Below are positions 24,973 through 34,566 of a DNA stretch of 64,000 nt, one piece after another. The stretch is from NCBI RefSeq assembly GCF_007992215.1, contig NZ_BJZV01000009.1, positions 1-64,000 on the forward strand. Reading direction: 5' to 3'. Made by a program: the position numbers and the translations under genes. The notes below the pieces were generated by a model. That model ran no database searches. It was not told where the DNA came from and saw nothing but the letters and a program-made list of their open reading frames with translations. This DNA comes from Methylobacterium gnaphalii. GTDB lineage: Bacteria; Pseudomonadota; Alphaproteobacteria; Rhizobiales; Beijerinckiaceae. The first letter of the stretch is position 1. Each line of letters begins with the position of its first letter.

Positions 24973-25138
24973 GTCCGCCTCCTGTGTGGTCTCGAGACGC
25001 CATGCCACGCCCGAAACAGGGCAAAAGCTTGTCCGTGATGGTTGTCCACAGGGTGACGCGCATCTTCTGCGAGCGGTCGGAGACCGGCCGCCTCGGCAGA
25101 ACGTGGTTCCCGTCCAGAGGTTTGGGCTGCCAGAGGCT

Positions 25139-26377
25139 CTACGCGATCCCCCCGATACCGATCCGAAGCTTTTCCGGGCCACGTAGCGAAGCGCCCGTCC
25201 GATAGGGCGGCGGGTCGGCGAGCAGGCGCGGCGCCTTGAGCCGGCGACTCAGCGCCACGAGGGCGATCTCCGTCTCGATCCGCGCCAGCGGTGCGCCGAG
25301 GCAGTAATGCAGACCACCGCCGAAGCCGAAATGCTGGTTGTCCTCGCGATCGGGATCGAACCTGTCCGGATTCGCGAACCTCGCCGGGTCCCGGCTGCCG
25401 GCGGCGAAGAGCAGCACGATCGGCGCATCCTTCGGGATGACGGTGCCGGCCACCGCGATATCGTCGAGTGCCTTGCGCGTCCGGAAATGGACCGGCGGCT
25501 CGTAACGCAAGAGCTCCTCGATGAGGCGAGGGGCGCGCTCCGGGTCCCGGCGCAGTCGCTCCAGTTCGTCCGGGTGCCGCAGCAGAGTGAGCATCCCGTT
25601 GGTGATGAGATTCACCGTGGTTTCGTGCCCGGCCACCAGCAGCAGCACAGAGGTGGCGATCAGGTCGGCATCACCCATGGCGGGCCTGCCGCGCTCGGGG
25701 TTGGCGAGCCCGCTGAGCATGTCGTCGGCAGGGTGCCGGCGCTTCTCGCGGATCAATCCGCTCATATAGTCGGCGATCGCGTCGAAGGCGGCCGCGGTGG
25801 CCTGGCGTGTCTCATCGTCGCCGCGGGCATCCGGCTCCAGCGCCGTCGCGAGTTGGCTCGCCCATTCCTGGAACTGTTGCTCGTCCTCCTCCGGCACGCC
25901 GAGCAGCCGGCAGATCACCATCACTGGCAGCGGGTAGGAGAAATTCTCGACGAGGCAGAGTTCGTCACGGTCCCGCAGCCTGTCGATCAGTTCGCCGACG
26001 ATGTCCTCGACCCCACGGTGCACGCCACGCACCCGGGGTATCGTGAACTGCTCCATCACGATGCCGCGCAGGGTGTCGTGGTCGGGCGGATCGCGAAAGA
26101 TCAGCGGCCGGTGCGTGTTCACGATGTGATTCTTGATCGGGTTGACGATCCAGTCCTTGAACGGGTTGCCGGTCGGGGGACGCTGCGAGGGCGGCAGGTC
26201 CTCCGAGCTCAGGCGCGGATCGAACATCAGGCTGCGGATCGCGGCGTGGCTGCTCACCACGTAGGTGCCGTCGCGCTGGCGCGAGACAGGTTTTTCGCGC
26301 AGCCGGTGGTAGAGTGGGTAGGGATTGGCCCGGTTGGCCTGGTCGGTGACCTCGGCGAAGAGCGTGTCGTCTGACAT
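25139..26377 (-). CDS. Cytochrome P450
   Basis: The 412-residue soluble P450 has the I-helix oxygen-activation motif AGHETT, the K-helix ELLRYEPPVHFRTRK (the ExxR pair lies in the helix) and the heme-binding loop FGFGGGLHYCLGAPLARIE with the axial cysteine. The FRDPPDHDTLRGIV segment is typical of bacterial class I P450s. It would hydroxylate a small organic substrate using O2 and two electrons. Those electrons come from the ferredoxin and ferredoxin reductase encoded just upstream on the same strand (11-bp gap to the reductase). The substrate cannot be told from the sequence. Confidence 0.96.
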   Translation of the reverse strand: MSDDTLFAEVTDQANRANPYPLYHRLREKPVSRQRDGTYVVSSHAAIRSLMFDPRLSSEDLPPSQRPPTGNPFKDWIVNPIKNHIVNTHRPLIFRDPPDHDTLRGIVMEQFTIPRVRGVHRGVEDIVGELIDRLRDRDELCLVENFSYPLPVMVICRLLGVPEEDEQQFQEWASQLATALEPDARGDDETRQATAAAFDAIADYMSGLIREKRRHPADDMLSGLANPERGRPAMGDADLIATSVLLLVAGHETTVNLITNGMLTLLRHPDELERLRRDPERAPRLIEELLRYEPPVHFRTRKALDDIAVAGTVIPKDAPIVLLFAAGSRDPARFANPDRFDPDREDNQHFGFGGGLHYCLGAPLARIETEIALVALSRRLKAPRLLADPPPYRTGASLRGPEKLRIGIGGIA

Positions 26378-26388
26378 GGCGCGGGTTC

Positions 26389-27678
26389 TCAGCGGGAGCG
26401 CGGCTCGGGAAAACCCGGTGGCCCGGTATCCTTGATGGATTGATCGGTGGCGCCGAGGATTGGCGGAAAGGCGGCGCCGGCCTCGATCCGTTCGGCATAG
26501 GCCGGCAGCCAGCGCGCCTCATCGAAGGACACGGCAGCGATGGTGCGCCCCTCGCGGCCGTAGACGGCGAGAAAGCGGTGCGCGGCGCGTGAGCCCTGCA
26601 CCACGGCAACCGTGTCCGCGCCCTCGGCCAGCCCTACGCACTTGATGTTGACCCCGAATTGGCTCGACCAGAACGAGGGCAGGTGGTGGTACTCACGCTG
26701 GTCGTCCTCGGCCGCCAGCATGTTGCGTGCGGCATGGCCGGCCTGGGCGGTGGCATTGCCCCAGTGCTCGAAGGCGAGAGAGCGGCCGCCATAGAGCGGA
26801 ATCGGCGTGCGCGCGACGTCGCCCGCGGCGTAGATCCCCGGCGCCGGGCGGCCGCGGGCATCGAGGGCGCGACAGGCGCCGTCGCAGGCGAGGCCCGTCT
26901 CGTCGGCCATCAGGCCCGCCGCCTCGAGCCAGGCGGTATCGCGCGTCGCGCCAAGCGCCACGATGACGAGGTTCGTCTCGATCTCGCCACCCTTGGCGAA
27001 CCGCGCCTTGCAGACGCGGCCTGCCGCGTCTGCCTCGAAGCCTTCGACCTGAGTGCCGGCCCGGAAGTCGACGCCGGCCGCCTGCATGCGTTCGGTGATG
27101 ACGGCGCCGATCGACGAGCCGAGAACGCGGGCGAGCGGCGTCGGATTGGGGTCGGCGACGGTTACGGGCAGCCCGAGGTCGCGGCAGGAGGAGGCGGCCT
27201 CGCAGCCGATCAGGCCGCCGCCGATGATCAGCACCCGGTTCGGGCCCACGGCGAGCGCCGAGCGCAGGGCGGCGGCATCGTCGCGACCGCGCAGGGTGTG
27301 GATGCCAGAGGGCAGGGGCCCGTCCGTGGCAGGCCAGGGCCGGGCCTGGGCCCCGGTGGCGATGAGCAGCCGGTCGTAGGCCAACTCGTCGCCGCTGGCG
27401 AGGCGAAGCCGCTTGGCCACGCGATCGAGGCCGACGGCCTTGGAGCCGAGCCGCCACTGCGCGTCGAGCGCGACGAGATGGGGCAGGGCGGTGCCGTCGG
27501 CGTCGAGCTCTCCCGACAGCACATGCTTGGAGAGCGGGGGCCGGTCGTAGGGAAGGTGGGGCTCGTCACCGACGAGGGTGAGGGGGCCGGCATAACCCTG
27601 CCGCCGCAGGGCCTCCGCCCCGCGAAGTCCGGCGAGGGAGGCCCCGACGACGAAGATGCCAGCCTCCGCAGCGCTCAA
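26389..27678 (-). CDS. P450-system ferredoxin reductase (FAD/NAD(P)-dependent)
   Basis: The 429-residue flavoprotein has an N-terminal FAD motif (IFVVGASLAGLRGAEALRRQG), PYDRPPLSKHVLSGE, a second Rossmann motif for NAD(P) (VLIIGGGLIGCEAA) and the FAD signature PGIYAAGDVART. This is the ferredoxin-reductase family of class I P450 and dioxygenase systems, with the C-terminal reductase domain (EHWGNATAQAGHAARNML). The start is read as TTG at 27678, overlapping the TGA of the ferredoxin gene (TTGA). This makes the expected N-terminus SAAEAGIFVVGAS; the ATG farther upstream would add 56 residues copied from the other frame. It passes electrons from NAD(P)H to the ferredoxin. Confidence 0.93.
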   Translation of the reverse strand: MSAAEAGIFVVGASLAGLRGAEALRRQGYAGPLTLVGDEPHLPYDRPPLSKHVLSGELDADGTALPHLVALDAQWRLGSKAVGLDRVAKRLRLASGDELAYDRLLIATGAQARPWPATDGPLPSGIHTLRGRDDAAALRSALAVGPNRVLIIGGGLIGCEAASSCRDLGLPVTVADPNPTPLARVLGSSIGAVITERMQAAGVDFRAGTQVEGFEADAAGRVCKARFAKGGEIETNLVIVALGATRDTAWLEAAGLMADETGLACDGACRALDARGRPAPGIYAAGDVARTPIPLYGGRSLAFEHWGNATAQAGHAARNMLAAEDDQREYHHLPSFWSSQFGVNIKCVGLAEGADTVAVVQGSRAAHRFLAVYGREGRTIAAVSFDEARWLPAYAERIEAGAAFPPILGATDQSIKDTGPPGFPEPRSR

Positions 27679-27917
27679 AACGCCGCCCTGGGGTCGAGGC
27701 CCTCGACATCGACGCTGATCGCCCGGACGGGACAGGCCTGGACCGCGCGCACCACCTCCGCGCGCTTCTCGGCCGGCGGCATCGGATCGTAGAACAGGAT
27801 CTCGTGGCCGCGCAGCGCGAACTGCTCGGGCGCCGCGTAGCAGCACTGCGCGTAGCCCTGGCAGCGGTTGAGGTCGACCACGACCCGAAGGGAGCCGGCT
27901 CGGTTGGGTTCGGTCAT
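27675..27917 (-). CDS. P450-type [3Fe-4S] ferredoxin
   Basis: The 80-residue protein has a cysteine pattern CQGYAQC, a following Cys, and a later CPVRAI (ACP). The three conserved cysteines of single-cluster 3Fe-4S ferredoxins that serve class I P450s are present, plus the AAPEQFALRG segment typical of that family. It is a soluble one-electron carrier between the reductase and the P450. The ATG at 27917 gives MTEPNRAGSLRVVVDLNRCQ, the usual length; upstream in-frame codons look untranslated. The gene overlaps the reductase gene by 4 nt. Confidence 0.9.
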   Translation of the reverse strand: MTEPNRAGSLRVVVDLNRCQGYAQCCYAAPEQFALRGHEILFYDPMPPAEKRAEVVRAVQACPVRAISVDVEGLDPRAAF

Positions 27918-28047
27918 GCGGGGCGGGCTGGGCGATGAAGTGAGGGAACGGACCGGCCAGGCCGGAGGCGAGCCTTGGCGGTTCGCGCCCGGCACATCTG
28001 GCAACGAACGCGGCAGTCCTCGATTCGCTCCCATCGTCGAGCGGCGC

Positions 28048-29310
28048 TCAGCCGCGGCGCATCGTCCGTCCGAGAACCAGCGTCAGCAGGCCGGCGGCAA
28101 TCATCAGCGCCGCGATGGCCGCGAGCGCGAGGTCGAAGCGCCCGGTGGCATCCTTGATCCAGCCGACGAGATACGGCCCGATGAAGCCGCCGAGGCCGCC
28201 GACGGCGTTGATCAGCGCAATCCCGCCGGCCGCAGCGCTGCCGGAGAGCAGGGCGGTCGGCAGGGTCCAGAACGTCGGGAGCGCGCAGAAAACGCCGAGC
28301 GTGGCGAGGCTCAGGAGCGCCATGGCCGGCGCCGACGCAGCCGTCTGCCCCGAGACGGCAAGCGCCAGGCCTCCCGCGAAGGCCGGGAAGGCGACGTGCC
28401 GGATGCGCTCGCCGCGCCTGTCCGACATTCGCGTCCAGGCCACCATGCCGGCGGCCGCGACGAGATACGGGATCGCGGTGACGAAGCCGGTCTCAAGCGT
28501 CGAGAGCCCGAACCCCCTCACGATCTGCGGCAGCCATAGGCCGACCCCGTACAGGCCGGCACTGAGGCCGAGATACACGAGGGCGAGGGCGAGCACCTGC
28601 GGATGGACCAGCGCCTGCCCCAGGCCGAGCGCCGGACGCCGGATCGCCTGCCGGTCGCGCTCGATCTCGCAGGCGAGCGCGCTGCGCTCGGCCGGGGTGA
28701 GCCAGGACGCCGCCTCCGGCCGGTCAGTGAGAACGAAGGGCACGGCGAGGCCGAGCAGCAGGCTCGGCGCCGCCTCCAGCAGGTAGAGCCATTGCCAGCC
28801 GGCGAGGCCGTGGGCGCCATCCGCTGCCGCCATGATCCAGGCCGAGAGCGGTGAGCCGATCGCAGCTGAGACCGGCACCGCCATCATGAAGGTGCCGACG
28901 ATGCCGGCGCGCCGCTGGGAGGGGTACCAGTAGGTCAGGTACAGGATGATGCCCGGGAAGAACCCCGCCTCGGCCAGCCCGAGCAGGAAGCGCACCAGGA
29001 CGAAGGACCGTTCGCCGGTGACGAAGGCCGTGGAGGCCGAGATCACCGCCCAGGAAATCATGATCCGCGCGATCCAGGTGCGGGCGCCCACCCGCTCCAG
29101 GATGACGTTGCTCGGCACCTCGAACAAGAAATAGCCGAAGAAGAAGATGCCCGCCCCGAATCCGTAGGCCTCGGCAGAGAGACCGAGATCGCGGTTCATG
29201 GTGAGAGCCGCGAAGCCGACATTCACCCGGTCGAGATAGGCCACGAAGTAGCAGAGCATCAGGAACGGCAGCAGCCGCCAGGACACCTTGCGCATCAGGG
29301 CATCGGTCAT
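28048..29310 (-). CDS. MFS transporter (anion:cation symporter/ACS family)
   Basis: The 420-residue protein has 12 predicted helices. It opens with VSWRLLPFLMLCYFVAYLDR and has FGAGIFFFGYFLFEVPSNVILERVG, the signature of the ACS family that carries organic anions such as phthalate, tartrate and hexuronate. PGIILYLTYWYP is a second ACS landmark. It is the first gene of the operon whose later members are the ferredoxin, reductase and P450, so it most likely takes up the P450 substrate, an organic acid. Its closest relative in this window is the carrier at 52957. Confidence 0.92.
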   Translation of the reverse strand: MTDALMRKVSWRLLPFLMLCYFVAYLDRVNVGFAALTMNRDLGLSAEAYGFGAGIFFFGYFLFEVPSNVILERVGARTWIARIMISWAVISASTAFVTGERSFVLVRFLLGLAEAGFFPGIILYLTYWYPSQRRAGIVGTFMMAVPVSAAIGSPLSAWIMAAADGAHGLAGWQWLYLLEAAPSLLLGLAVPFVLTDRPEAASWLTPAERSALACEIERDRQAIRRPALGLGQALVHPQVLALALVYLGLSAGLYGVGLWLPQIVRGFGLSTLETGFVTAIPYLVAAAGMVAWTRMSDRRGERIRHVAFPAFAGGLALAVSGQTAASAPAMALLSLATLGVFCALPTFWTLPTALLSGSAAAGGIALINAVGGLGGFIGPYLVGWIKDATGRFDLALAAIAALMIAAGLLTLVLGRTMRRG

Positions 29311-29446
29311 GGTTTCTGTTTCGCGAAGCCAGGGTGGAACGGGCCCTGGTGACAGAGCGAAGACCGCTTTGCCACCGGAACCGCTGCCCGCTTCCCGGAC
29401 GCCTGCAGCGAAGCAGAACGCGTCGGGGAAGGGGAACCGACATCAC

Positions 29447-30931
29447 TCAGTGCGCCGAAAGCGCTGGCGATGCCGTCTTGTCGTGCATGGCATGGCGTTC
29501 GACCAGCGTCGCGCTGGCCTCGTTGAGCCCGACGACATCGACCTTGCGGCCGCGCGCACGGGCCTTCAGCACAACGCGGTCGAGGGCCGCCACTGCCGAG
29601 ATGTCCCAGAAATGCGCGGCGTGGACGTCGATGACGATGCGCTCCACCGGCTCCAGCACGTCGACCGCATCCGCGAAGGTGCGGGCCGAGGCGAAGAAGA
29701 CCTGGCCGGCGACCCGGTAGGTCCGGGTCTTGCCATCCGGAGACAGGCTCGACTTCACCGTGTTCAGCCGCGGCACCTTGCCGGCGAAGAACACTCCCGA
29801 GAGCAGCACTCCGACGAGCACGCCGATGGCGAGGTCGCGGGTCGCGACCACCACCAGGACGGTTGCCAGCATCACGGCAGAGGAGGGCAGGGGGTTGGTG
29901 CGCAGGGCCGCGATCGAGCGCCACGAGAAGGTGTTCAGCGAGACCATGATCATCACCGCCGTCAGCGCCGCCACCGGCACCACGGCGAGGAGATCCTGCA
30001 GCGCCACGAGCAGCACCAGCAGGAAGCTGCCGGCCACCAGGGTCGAGAGCCGTCCGCGCGCCCCCGACGAGACGTTGATCACCGACTGGCCGATCATCGC
30101 GCAGCCGCCCATGCCGCCGAAGAGGGCGGAGGCGATGTTGGCCACGCCCTGGCCCGCGCATTCGCGGTTCTTCGAACTCGTCGTGTCGGTCATGTCATCG
30201 ACGATCTGCGCGGTGAGCAGGCTCTCGAGCAGGCCGACGGCAGCGAGGGTCGCGGCGTAGGGCAGCAGGATGCGCAGGGTCTCGAAAGTCAGCGGCACTT
30301 GCGGCAGCGCGAAGCTCGGCAGTGTGGAGGGCAGGGCGCCGAGATGGGCGACGGTGCGGACATCGAGGTGGAAGATGGCAGTGGTGAGCGTCAGGGTTAT
30401 GATCGCGACGAGCGGAGACGGCACGGCGCGGGTGATCCTCGGGAAGCCGTAAATGATGGCGAGGCCGAGCGCGATCAGGCCGTAGGTGGCCGGCGGGACA
30501 TGCGTCAGCTCCGGCAGCTGCGCCAGAAAGATGAGGATTGCCAAGGCGTTGACGAAGCCGGTCATCACCGACTGCGAGACGAAGCGCATCAGCCGGCCGA
30601 GCTTCAGCAGGCCGGCAAGGATCTGCAGCAGGCCCATCAGGATGGTAGCAGCGAAAAGGTACTGCACGCCATGCTCACGCACCAGATCGACCATCACCAC
30701 AGCAGTGGCGGCAGTCGCCGCCGAGATCATCGCCGGGCGGCCACCAGCGAACGCGATGGTGCAGGCGATCACGACAGAGGCGTAGAGACCGACCTTCGGG
30801 TCGACCCCGGCGATCACCGAGAAGCCGATGGCTTCAGGGATCAAGGCCAGCGCGACGACGATGCCGGACAGGGTGTCGCCGCGGAGATTGGAGAACCACG
30901 TGCGCGCGGATGTCGTTGACGATGGCAGCAT
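29447..30931 (-). CDS. SulP-family anion permease with STAS domain
   Basis: The 494-residue membrane protein has about 10-12 hydrophobic segments, with [20 protein letters not shown] at the N-terminus and the SulP-typical [18 protein letters not shown] motif. A cytoplasmic STAS domain occupies the last 110 residues ([16 protein letters not shown], then [19 protein letters not shown]). SulP proteins carry sulfate, bicarbonate or dicarboxylates. The bicarbonate/sulfate choice cannot be made here, but the adjacent sulfur-linked locus makes sulfate attractive. It is transcribed as its own unit. Confidence 0.92.
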   Translation of the reverse strand: MLPSSTTSARTWFSNLRGDTLSGIVVALALIPEAIGFSVIAGVDPKVGLYASVVIACTIAFAGGRPAMISAATAATAVVMVDLVREHGVQYLFAATILMGLLQILAGLLKLGRLMRFVSQSVMTGFVNALAILIFLAQLPELTHVPPATYGLIALGLAIIYGFPRITRAVPSPLVAIITLTLTTAIFHLDVRTVAHLGALPSTLPSFALPQVPLTFETLRILLPYAATLAAVGLLESLLTAQIVDDMTDTTSSKNRECAGQGVANIASALFGGMGGCAMIGQSVINVSSGARGRLSTLVAGSFLLVLLVALQDLLAVVPVAALTAVMIMVSLNTFSWRSIAALRTNPLPSSAVMLATVLVVVATRDLAIGVLVGVLLSGVFFAGKVPRLNTVKSSLSPDGKTRTYRVAGQVFFASARTFADAVDVLEPVERIVIDVHAAHFWDISAVAALDRVVLKARARGRKVDVVGLNEASATLVERHAMHDKTASPALSAH

Positions 30932-31141
30932 AAAAAAGTCCGCAGGAGATCAGCCTCTGTGCGTCCCGCGCACAGATCAGGAATGTCTCGAATGCGTGAT
31001 CCGGCGGATCGGCGGCCGGAAGAGCCACCCGGGCTTGCACCGGGTCCAGGCGAATGCGGCCTCCTTACGGGCAAAGGTTGCTGCAACGCAATAAGGGCTG
31101 GGTCTTCCCCCCATGCATGACCGCTCAACCCCACCACAAAG

Positions 31142-31167
31142 AAAAACCCCGCCCGGGTCGGGCGGGG
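31142..31167 (-). terminator. Rho-independent terminator of the TonB receptor gene
   Basis: CCCCGCCC (31147-31154) and GGGCGGGG (31160-31167) form a perfect 8-bp GC stem with a 5-nt loop. On the minus strand the stem is followed by TTTTT (31146-31142). It lies 33 bp after the receptor stop codon. Confidence 0.9.
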
Positions 31168-31200
31168 CCTGTCGCGTCGATGGGAACCGAAGCGCCGTCG

Positions 31201-33483
31201 TTACCAGCGGTAGCTGAGGCTTCCCACGATGCGGCGTGCCTCGCCGTAATAGCAGTTGTTCGGATCCTGGCAGCCCGTGACGAACCGTTTATCGCCGATA
31301 TTCGCGGCAGTGATCGCGGCGCGCCAGCGATCCCAGGTGTAGTGCACGGTGGCGTCGAACAGGATGTATTCCGGCACCTTCAGCGTGTTCAGCTGGTCCG
31401 CCCAGGAACCGCCGACATAGCGCACGCCGCCACCGAGGCCGAAGCCGCGAAGGTCGCCGGTGGGTACCGTGTAATCGAGGAAAGCCGAGGCGAAGGTTTC
31501 CGGGACACCGGTCGGAGTCTTCCCGACGAGGCCGGGCGCCTGACTCTTGATGTATTCGAGATCGTAATGCGTGACGGCCGCCACGACATTCAGCCCGTCG
31601 AACAGATTACCGACGAACTGGGCCTCGATGCCGCGCGAGCGGACGCTCCCAAGCTGCGTCTGGTTGAAGGTTCCCGGGATGTTGAAGGTTGGATTGTCGC
31701 GCACGAGGTCAAACGCCGCTACCTGCAGCGAATAGCCTTGGCCGACGGGCTCGAACCGCATGCCGACCTCGACCTGCTCACCCCGATCTGGCTTGAAGGA
31801 CTGGAAGTTGTTGAGCGCATCCTGGCCGATCTGCGGCTGGAACGAGGTCGAGTAAGCCACATATGGCGCGAAGCCGAAGTCGAAGTTGTAGAGAGCCGCG
31901 ATGCGCCCCGTCAGCGCGTTGTCGTCGCGCTTGGCCGGCGTGACGCCGAAGGCGCTGAAGCGCACGTCGGTCGCATTGCTCGCGAAGTCCTGGCGCAGGC
32001 CGCCAATCAAGCTGAGCCGGTCGGTCAATTTGATCTGATCCTGCGCGTAGAGGCCGAGCTGCTCGAAGTGGTAGTCACGAATGATGTAAGGGGCCGCCTG
32101 GCTGCGCGCCGGGCCGAAGACGGGTGCGAGCAGGTTGAGCGTCGGACCGCCGGCGAAACCCTGGTTGTCGTTGCCGGTGTAGTTCTTGTAGTCGAGACCG
32201 AAGATCACATCGTGACGGAACCAGCCGTCAGAGAACCTGGCCTCGGCCTGGTTGTCGACTTGGAACAGGGCAACACGCTCGTTGAAGCCGAACTGGCTGC
32301 GCAGGAGTTGGGTCTGCGCCGCGTCGGCATAGCCGAGCTGGCCGATATATGAGTTCTGGTAGCCGTCGCTGAATGAGAAGCGGAAGTTCTGGCGCACGGT
32401 CCAGACGTCGTCCACCGCATGCTCGAATTCGTAGCCGGCATAGGCCTGCTCACGCTGGAAGTTGTTGAAGGTCGGATCACCGATGTTCAACGACCGCGGG
32501 ATGCGGAAGCCGCTCGCATTGGGACGCACCGTTCCGGAATAGGGCAGGAACAGCGAGGTCACACCGGTAGAATCGCGCTGGTAGCTCGTCAGCACTGTGA
32601 AGCTGGTTGCGCCGTCCGGCTTATAGGTGATGGCCGGCGCGATGTAGTAGTTGTCGGCCGGCACGCCGTCGACCTGCGTGCCGCCGGTGCGGCCGATGCC
32701 GGTCAGGCGGTAGAACCAGTGGCCGGAATCGTCGGCCGGGCCGCCGAAGTCGAAGGCGCCATAGACCTGGCCGAAGGAGCCGCCGCCAACCTCGACAAAG
32801 CCGAAAGGAGTCGTGGTCGGGCGCTTGGTGACTTGGTTGACGATACCGCCCGGGTTGCCCGCACCGAACAGCACGGCGGAAGGTCCGCGCAGCACTTCGA
32901 TACGCTCCAGGCCGAAGGTCTCGGTACGGAAGGTGCCGAAGCCGTAATTCAGGAGTTGCAGGCCGTCCTTGTAGATGCCGTAGTCGCTGGCGACGAAGCC
33001 ACGCAGCGTGAAGAAGTCGACGCGCTGATCGGCACCCGAGACCCCGGAATAGATACCGGCGGTGTACTGGGTTGCTTGGGTCAGCGTCTGCGCGCCCTGG
33101 GCCTGGATCTGCTTTTGCCCAATGACCGTGATCGCCTGTGGCGTCTCGATCAGCGGCGTGTCGGTCTTCGTCGCCGTCGACGAACGTGTGGCGACATAGC
33201 CGTCGATCGGGCCCTTCGGGTCTTCACGCGGGACGCGGCCATCGGCGCCGGGACGGCTGATCGTGCCGGCAGTGCGGCCTTGTCCGCCGCTGTCGACGCG
33301 TGGCCCTCCGCCCTGTCCCTCGACCGAGATCTCATCGAGGCGTGTGGCGCTGCCGGTCGCGGCACCCTGCGCGCTCGCCTGGGTGATGATCATTGTGCTC
33401 ACCCCGGCGAGCAGCGTCAGCCAGGATGAGACCCCGCGATGCCGGCCTTGGCCGGACGATGTGGTGGTCAATCGCGCACTCAT
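31201..33483 (-). CDS. TonB-dependent receptor (siderophore-receptor type)
   Basis: The 760-residue outer-membrane receptor has a signal peptide ending near TQASAQG, a plug domain (TPLIETPQAITVIGQKQIQ, GGIVNQVTKRPT) and a long beta barrel with many alternating strands. It ends SYRW, a near-canonical terminal aromatic. There is no N-terminal signalling (STN) domain. By pattern it is in the TonB-dependent siderophore-receptor class, but it is divergent to an ssu operon. Sulfate-ester and sulfonate receptors of this class are known (for example SftP), so an organosulfur ligand is as likely as a siderophore. The ATG at 33483 follows a GGGG-type SD. Confidence 0.9.
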   Translation of the reverse strand: MSARLTTTSSGQGRHRGVSSWLTLLAGVSTMIITQASAQGAATGSATRLDEISVEGQGGGPRVDSGGQGRTAGTISRPGADGRVPREDPKGPIDGYVATRSSTATKTDTPLIETPQAITVIGQKQIQAQGAQTLTQATQYTAGIYSGVSGADQRVDFFTLRGFVASDYGIYKDGLQLLNYGFGTFRTETFGLERIEVLRGPSAVLFGAGNPGGIVNQVTKRPTTTPFGFVEVGGGSFGQVYGAFDFGGPADDSGHWFYRLTGIGRTGGTQVDGVPADNYYIAPAITYKPDGATSFTVLTSYQRDSTGVTSLFLPYSGTVRPNASGFRIPRSLNIGDPTFNNFQREQAYAGYEFEHAVDDVWTVRQNFRFSFSDGYQNSYIGQLGYADAAQTQLLRSQFGFNERVALFQVDNQAEARFSDGWFRHDVIFGLDYKNYTGNDNQGFAGGPTLNLLAPVFGPARSQAAPYIIRDYHFEQLGLYAQDQIKLTDRLSLIGGLRQDFASNATDVRFSAFGVTPAKRDDNALTGRIAALYNFDFGFAPYVAYSTSFQPQIGQDALNNFQSFKPDRGEQVEVGMRFEPVGQGYSLQVAAFDLVRDNPTFNIPGTFNQTQLGSVRSRGIEAQFVGNLFDGLNVVAAVTHYDLEYIKSQAPGLVGKTPTGVPETFASAFLDYTVPTGDLRGFGLGGGVRYVGGSWADQLNTLKVPEYILFDATVHYTWDRWRAAITAANIGDKRFVTGCQDPNNCYYGEARRIVGSLSYRW

Positions 33484-33563
33484 GAAAACCCCACTGTGCC
33501 GGCGGCCGTCCGGGTTCGGAAGCGCGGCGCTCCGCATCCGGGACGTTGCTTTTTAGAATTATG

Positions 33564-33600
33564 CTAAGTTACTGATTTAGATCAGTATTTTGATACTTAG
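33564..33600. promoter_or_regulatory. Nested inverted repeat in the TonB/ssuE divergent promoter region
   Basis: CTAAGT (33564-33569) and ACTTAG (33595-33600) are inverted outer arms; within them ACTGAT (33571-33576) and ATCAGT (33581-33586) are perfect inner arms with a 4-bp spacer. This AT-rich block lies 81 bp upstream of the receptor start codon and is a good operator candidate. The rest of the 512-bp gap (33484-33995) is AT-rich near the receptor and holds no clear gene. Confidence 0.5.
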
Positions 33601-33995
33601 CCTTAGGCGGAGCGCATGTGCACAACAATACCAGCCAGAAGTTGAATTTCCACTACGTGATGGTTCTGCAACAGAAGCGCCAGCCGCACGGCCAGGAACA
33701 AATCTTCTCCGGATGGCCGTTTGTACGATAGTTTTCTTGCAGTGCTGCGGCGCACAAAGCAAGATCAGTTCATTGACCACGCAAGTCGCACCACAATATT
33801 GTTTGTCTCAGCGATGACCTCTTTGGGTTCAGAGACGCTCTCTATTTCGATCGCCACGATCTTCCGCAAACGCTCATCGGGCCGGCTCTCGTGGCACTCG
33901 TACCGAGCGCTGTCGAAAGCGCTTGGCTCGACACAACCACAGATAAAGTCGCGGCCGCCACCGGCTCGCTTTTTCGCTCAACTGGATGCTCACTG

Positions 33996-34562
33996 ATGCC
34001 CGTCCGCATCATCGCCTTCTCCGGCAACACCCATCGCCCTTCGCGCACCCGTGCGCTCGTGGAGGCCGTGGCTGGTGAAGTCGCGCGCCTGCGTAAGGTC
34101 GATCTCAAGATCTATGATCTCGTCGATGCCGGGCAGGGCATCGCCGTAGCGAGCCGCGAGGCCCTGCCGTTGCCCGCGGCCCGCATCGTCGAGGCGATCG
34201 AAGGAGCCGACGCGCTCATCGTCGGCTCGCCCGTCTACAAGGGCGCCTATAGCGGATTGTTCAAGCACATCATCGACTTCGTGCATCCCGACGCGCTGAT
34301 CGGCAAGCCGGTGGTGCTCGCGGCGACCGGCGGAGGACCGCGCCACGCCCTCATCGTCGAGCACGCGCTGCGACCGCTCTTCGGCTTCTTCTCGGCTCAG
34401 ACCGTGCCGACCTCGGTTTATGCCGGCGATGCCGAGATCGTGGACGGCCGGGTCACAGACGGAATCGTGCTGGAGCGCGTCGCCCGCGCCGCGGCCGAAC
34501 TCGACGTGCTGCTCGATCTCGACCTTCGGCGGAGCAATCCGCGGATTGCGGCCGCCGAATAG
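33996..34562 (+). CDS. ssuE: NADPH-dependent FMN reductase SsuE/MsuE
   Basis: The 188-residue flavodoxin-like protein has the FMN-loop FSGNTHRPSRTRALVEAVAG, then ADALIVGSPVYKGAYSGLFK and HIIDFV. These are the SsuE/MsuE signatures. It supplies FMNH2 to the SsuD monooxygenase. I set the start at the ATG at 33996 (MPVRIIAFSGN), the length seen in the family; codons upstream are open to 33891. The SD is weak. It is the first gene of the ssuE-A-C-B-D unit, and the next gene begins 4 bp after its stop codon. Confidence 0.93.
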   Translation: MPVRIIAFSGNTHRPSRTRALVEAVAGEVARLRKVDLKIYDLVDAGQGIAVASREALPLPAARIVEAIEGADALIVGSPVYKGAYSGLFKHIIDFVHPDALIGKPVVLAATGGGPRHALIVEHALRPLFGFFSAQTVPTSVYAGDAEIVDGRVTDGIVLERVARAAAELDVLLDLDLRRSNPRIAAAE

Positions 34563-34566
34563 AGCC

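Noticed and set aside
29288..30919. 543-codon plus-strand frame over the SulP gene
   Set aside because: Composition (His, Asp, Arg, Gln runs) is typical of an antisense frame in GC-rich DNA; the SulP protein is unambiguous.
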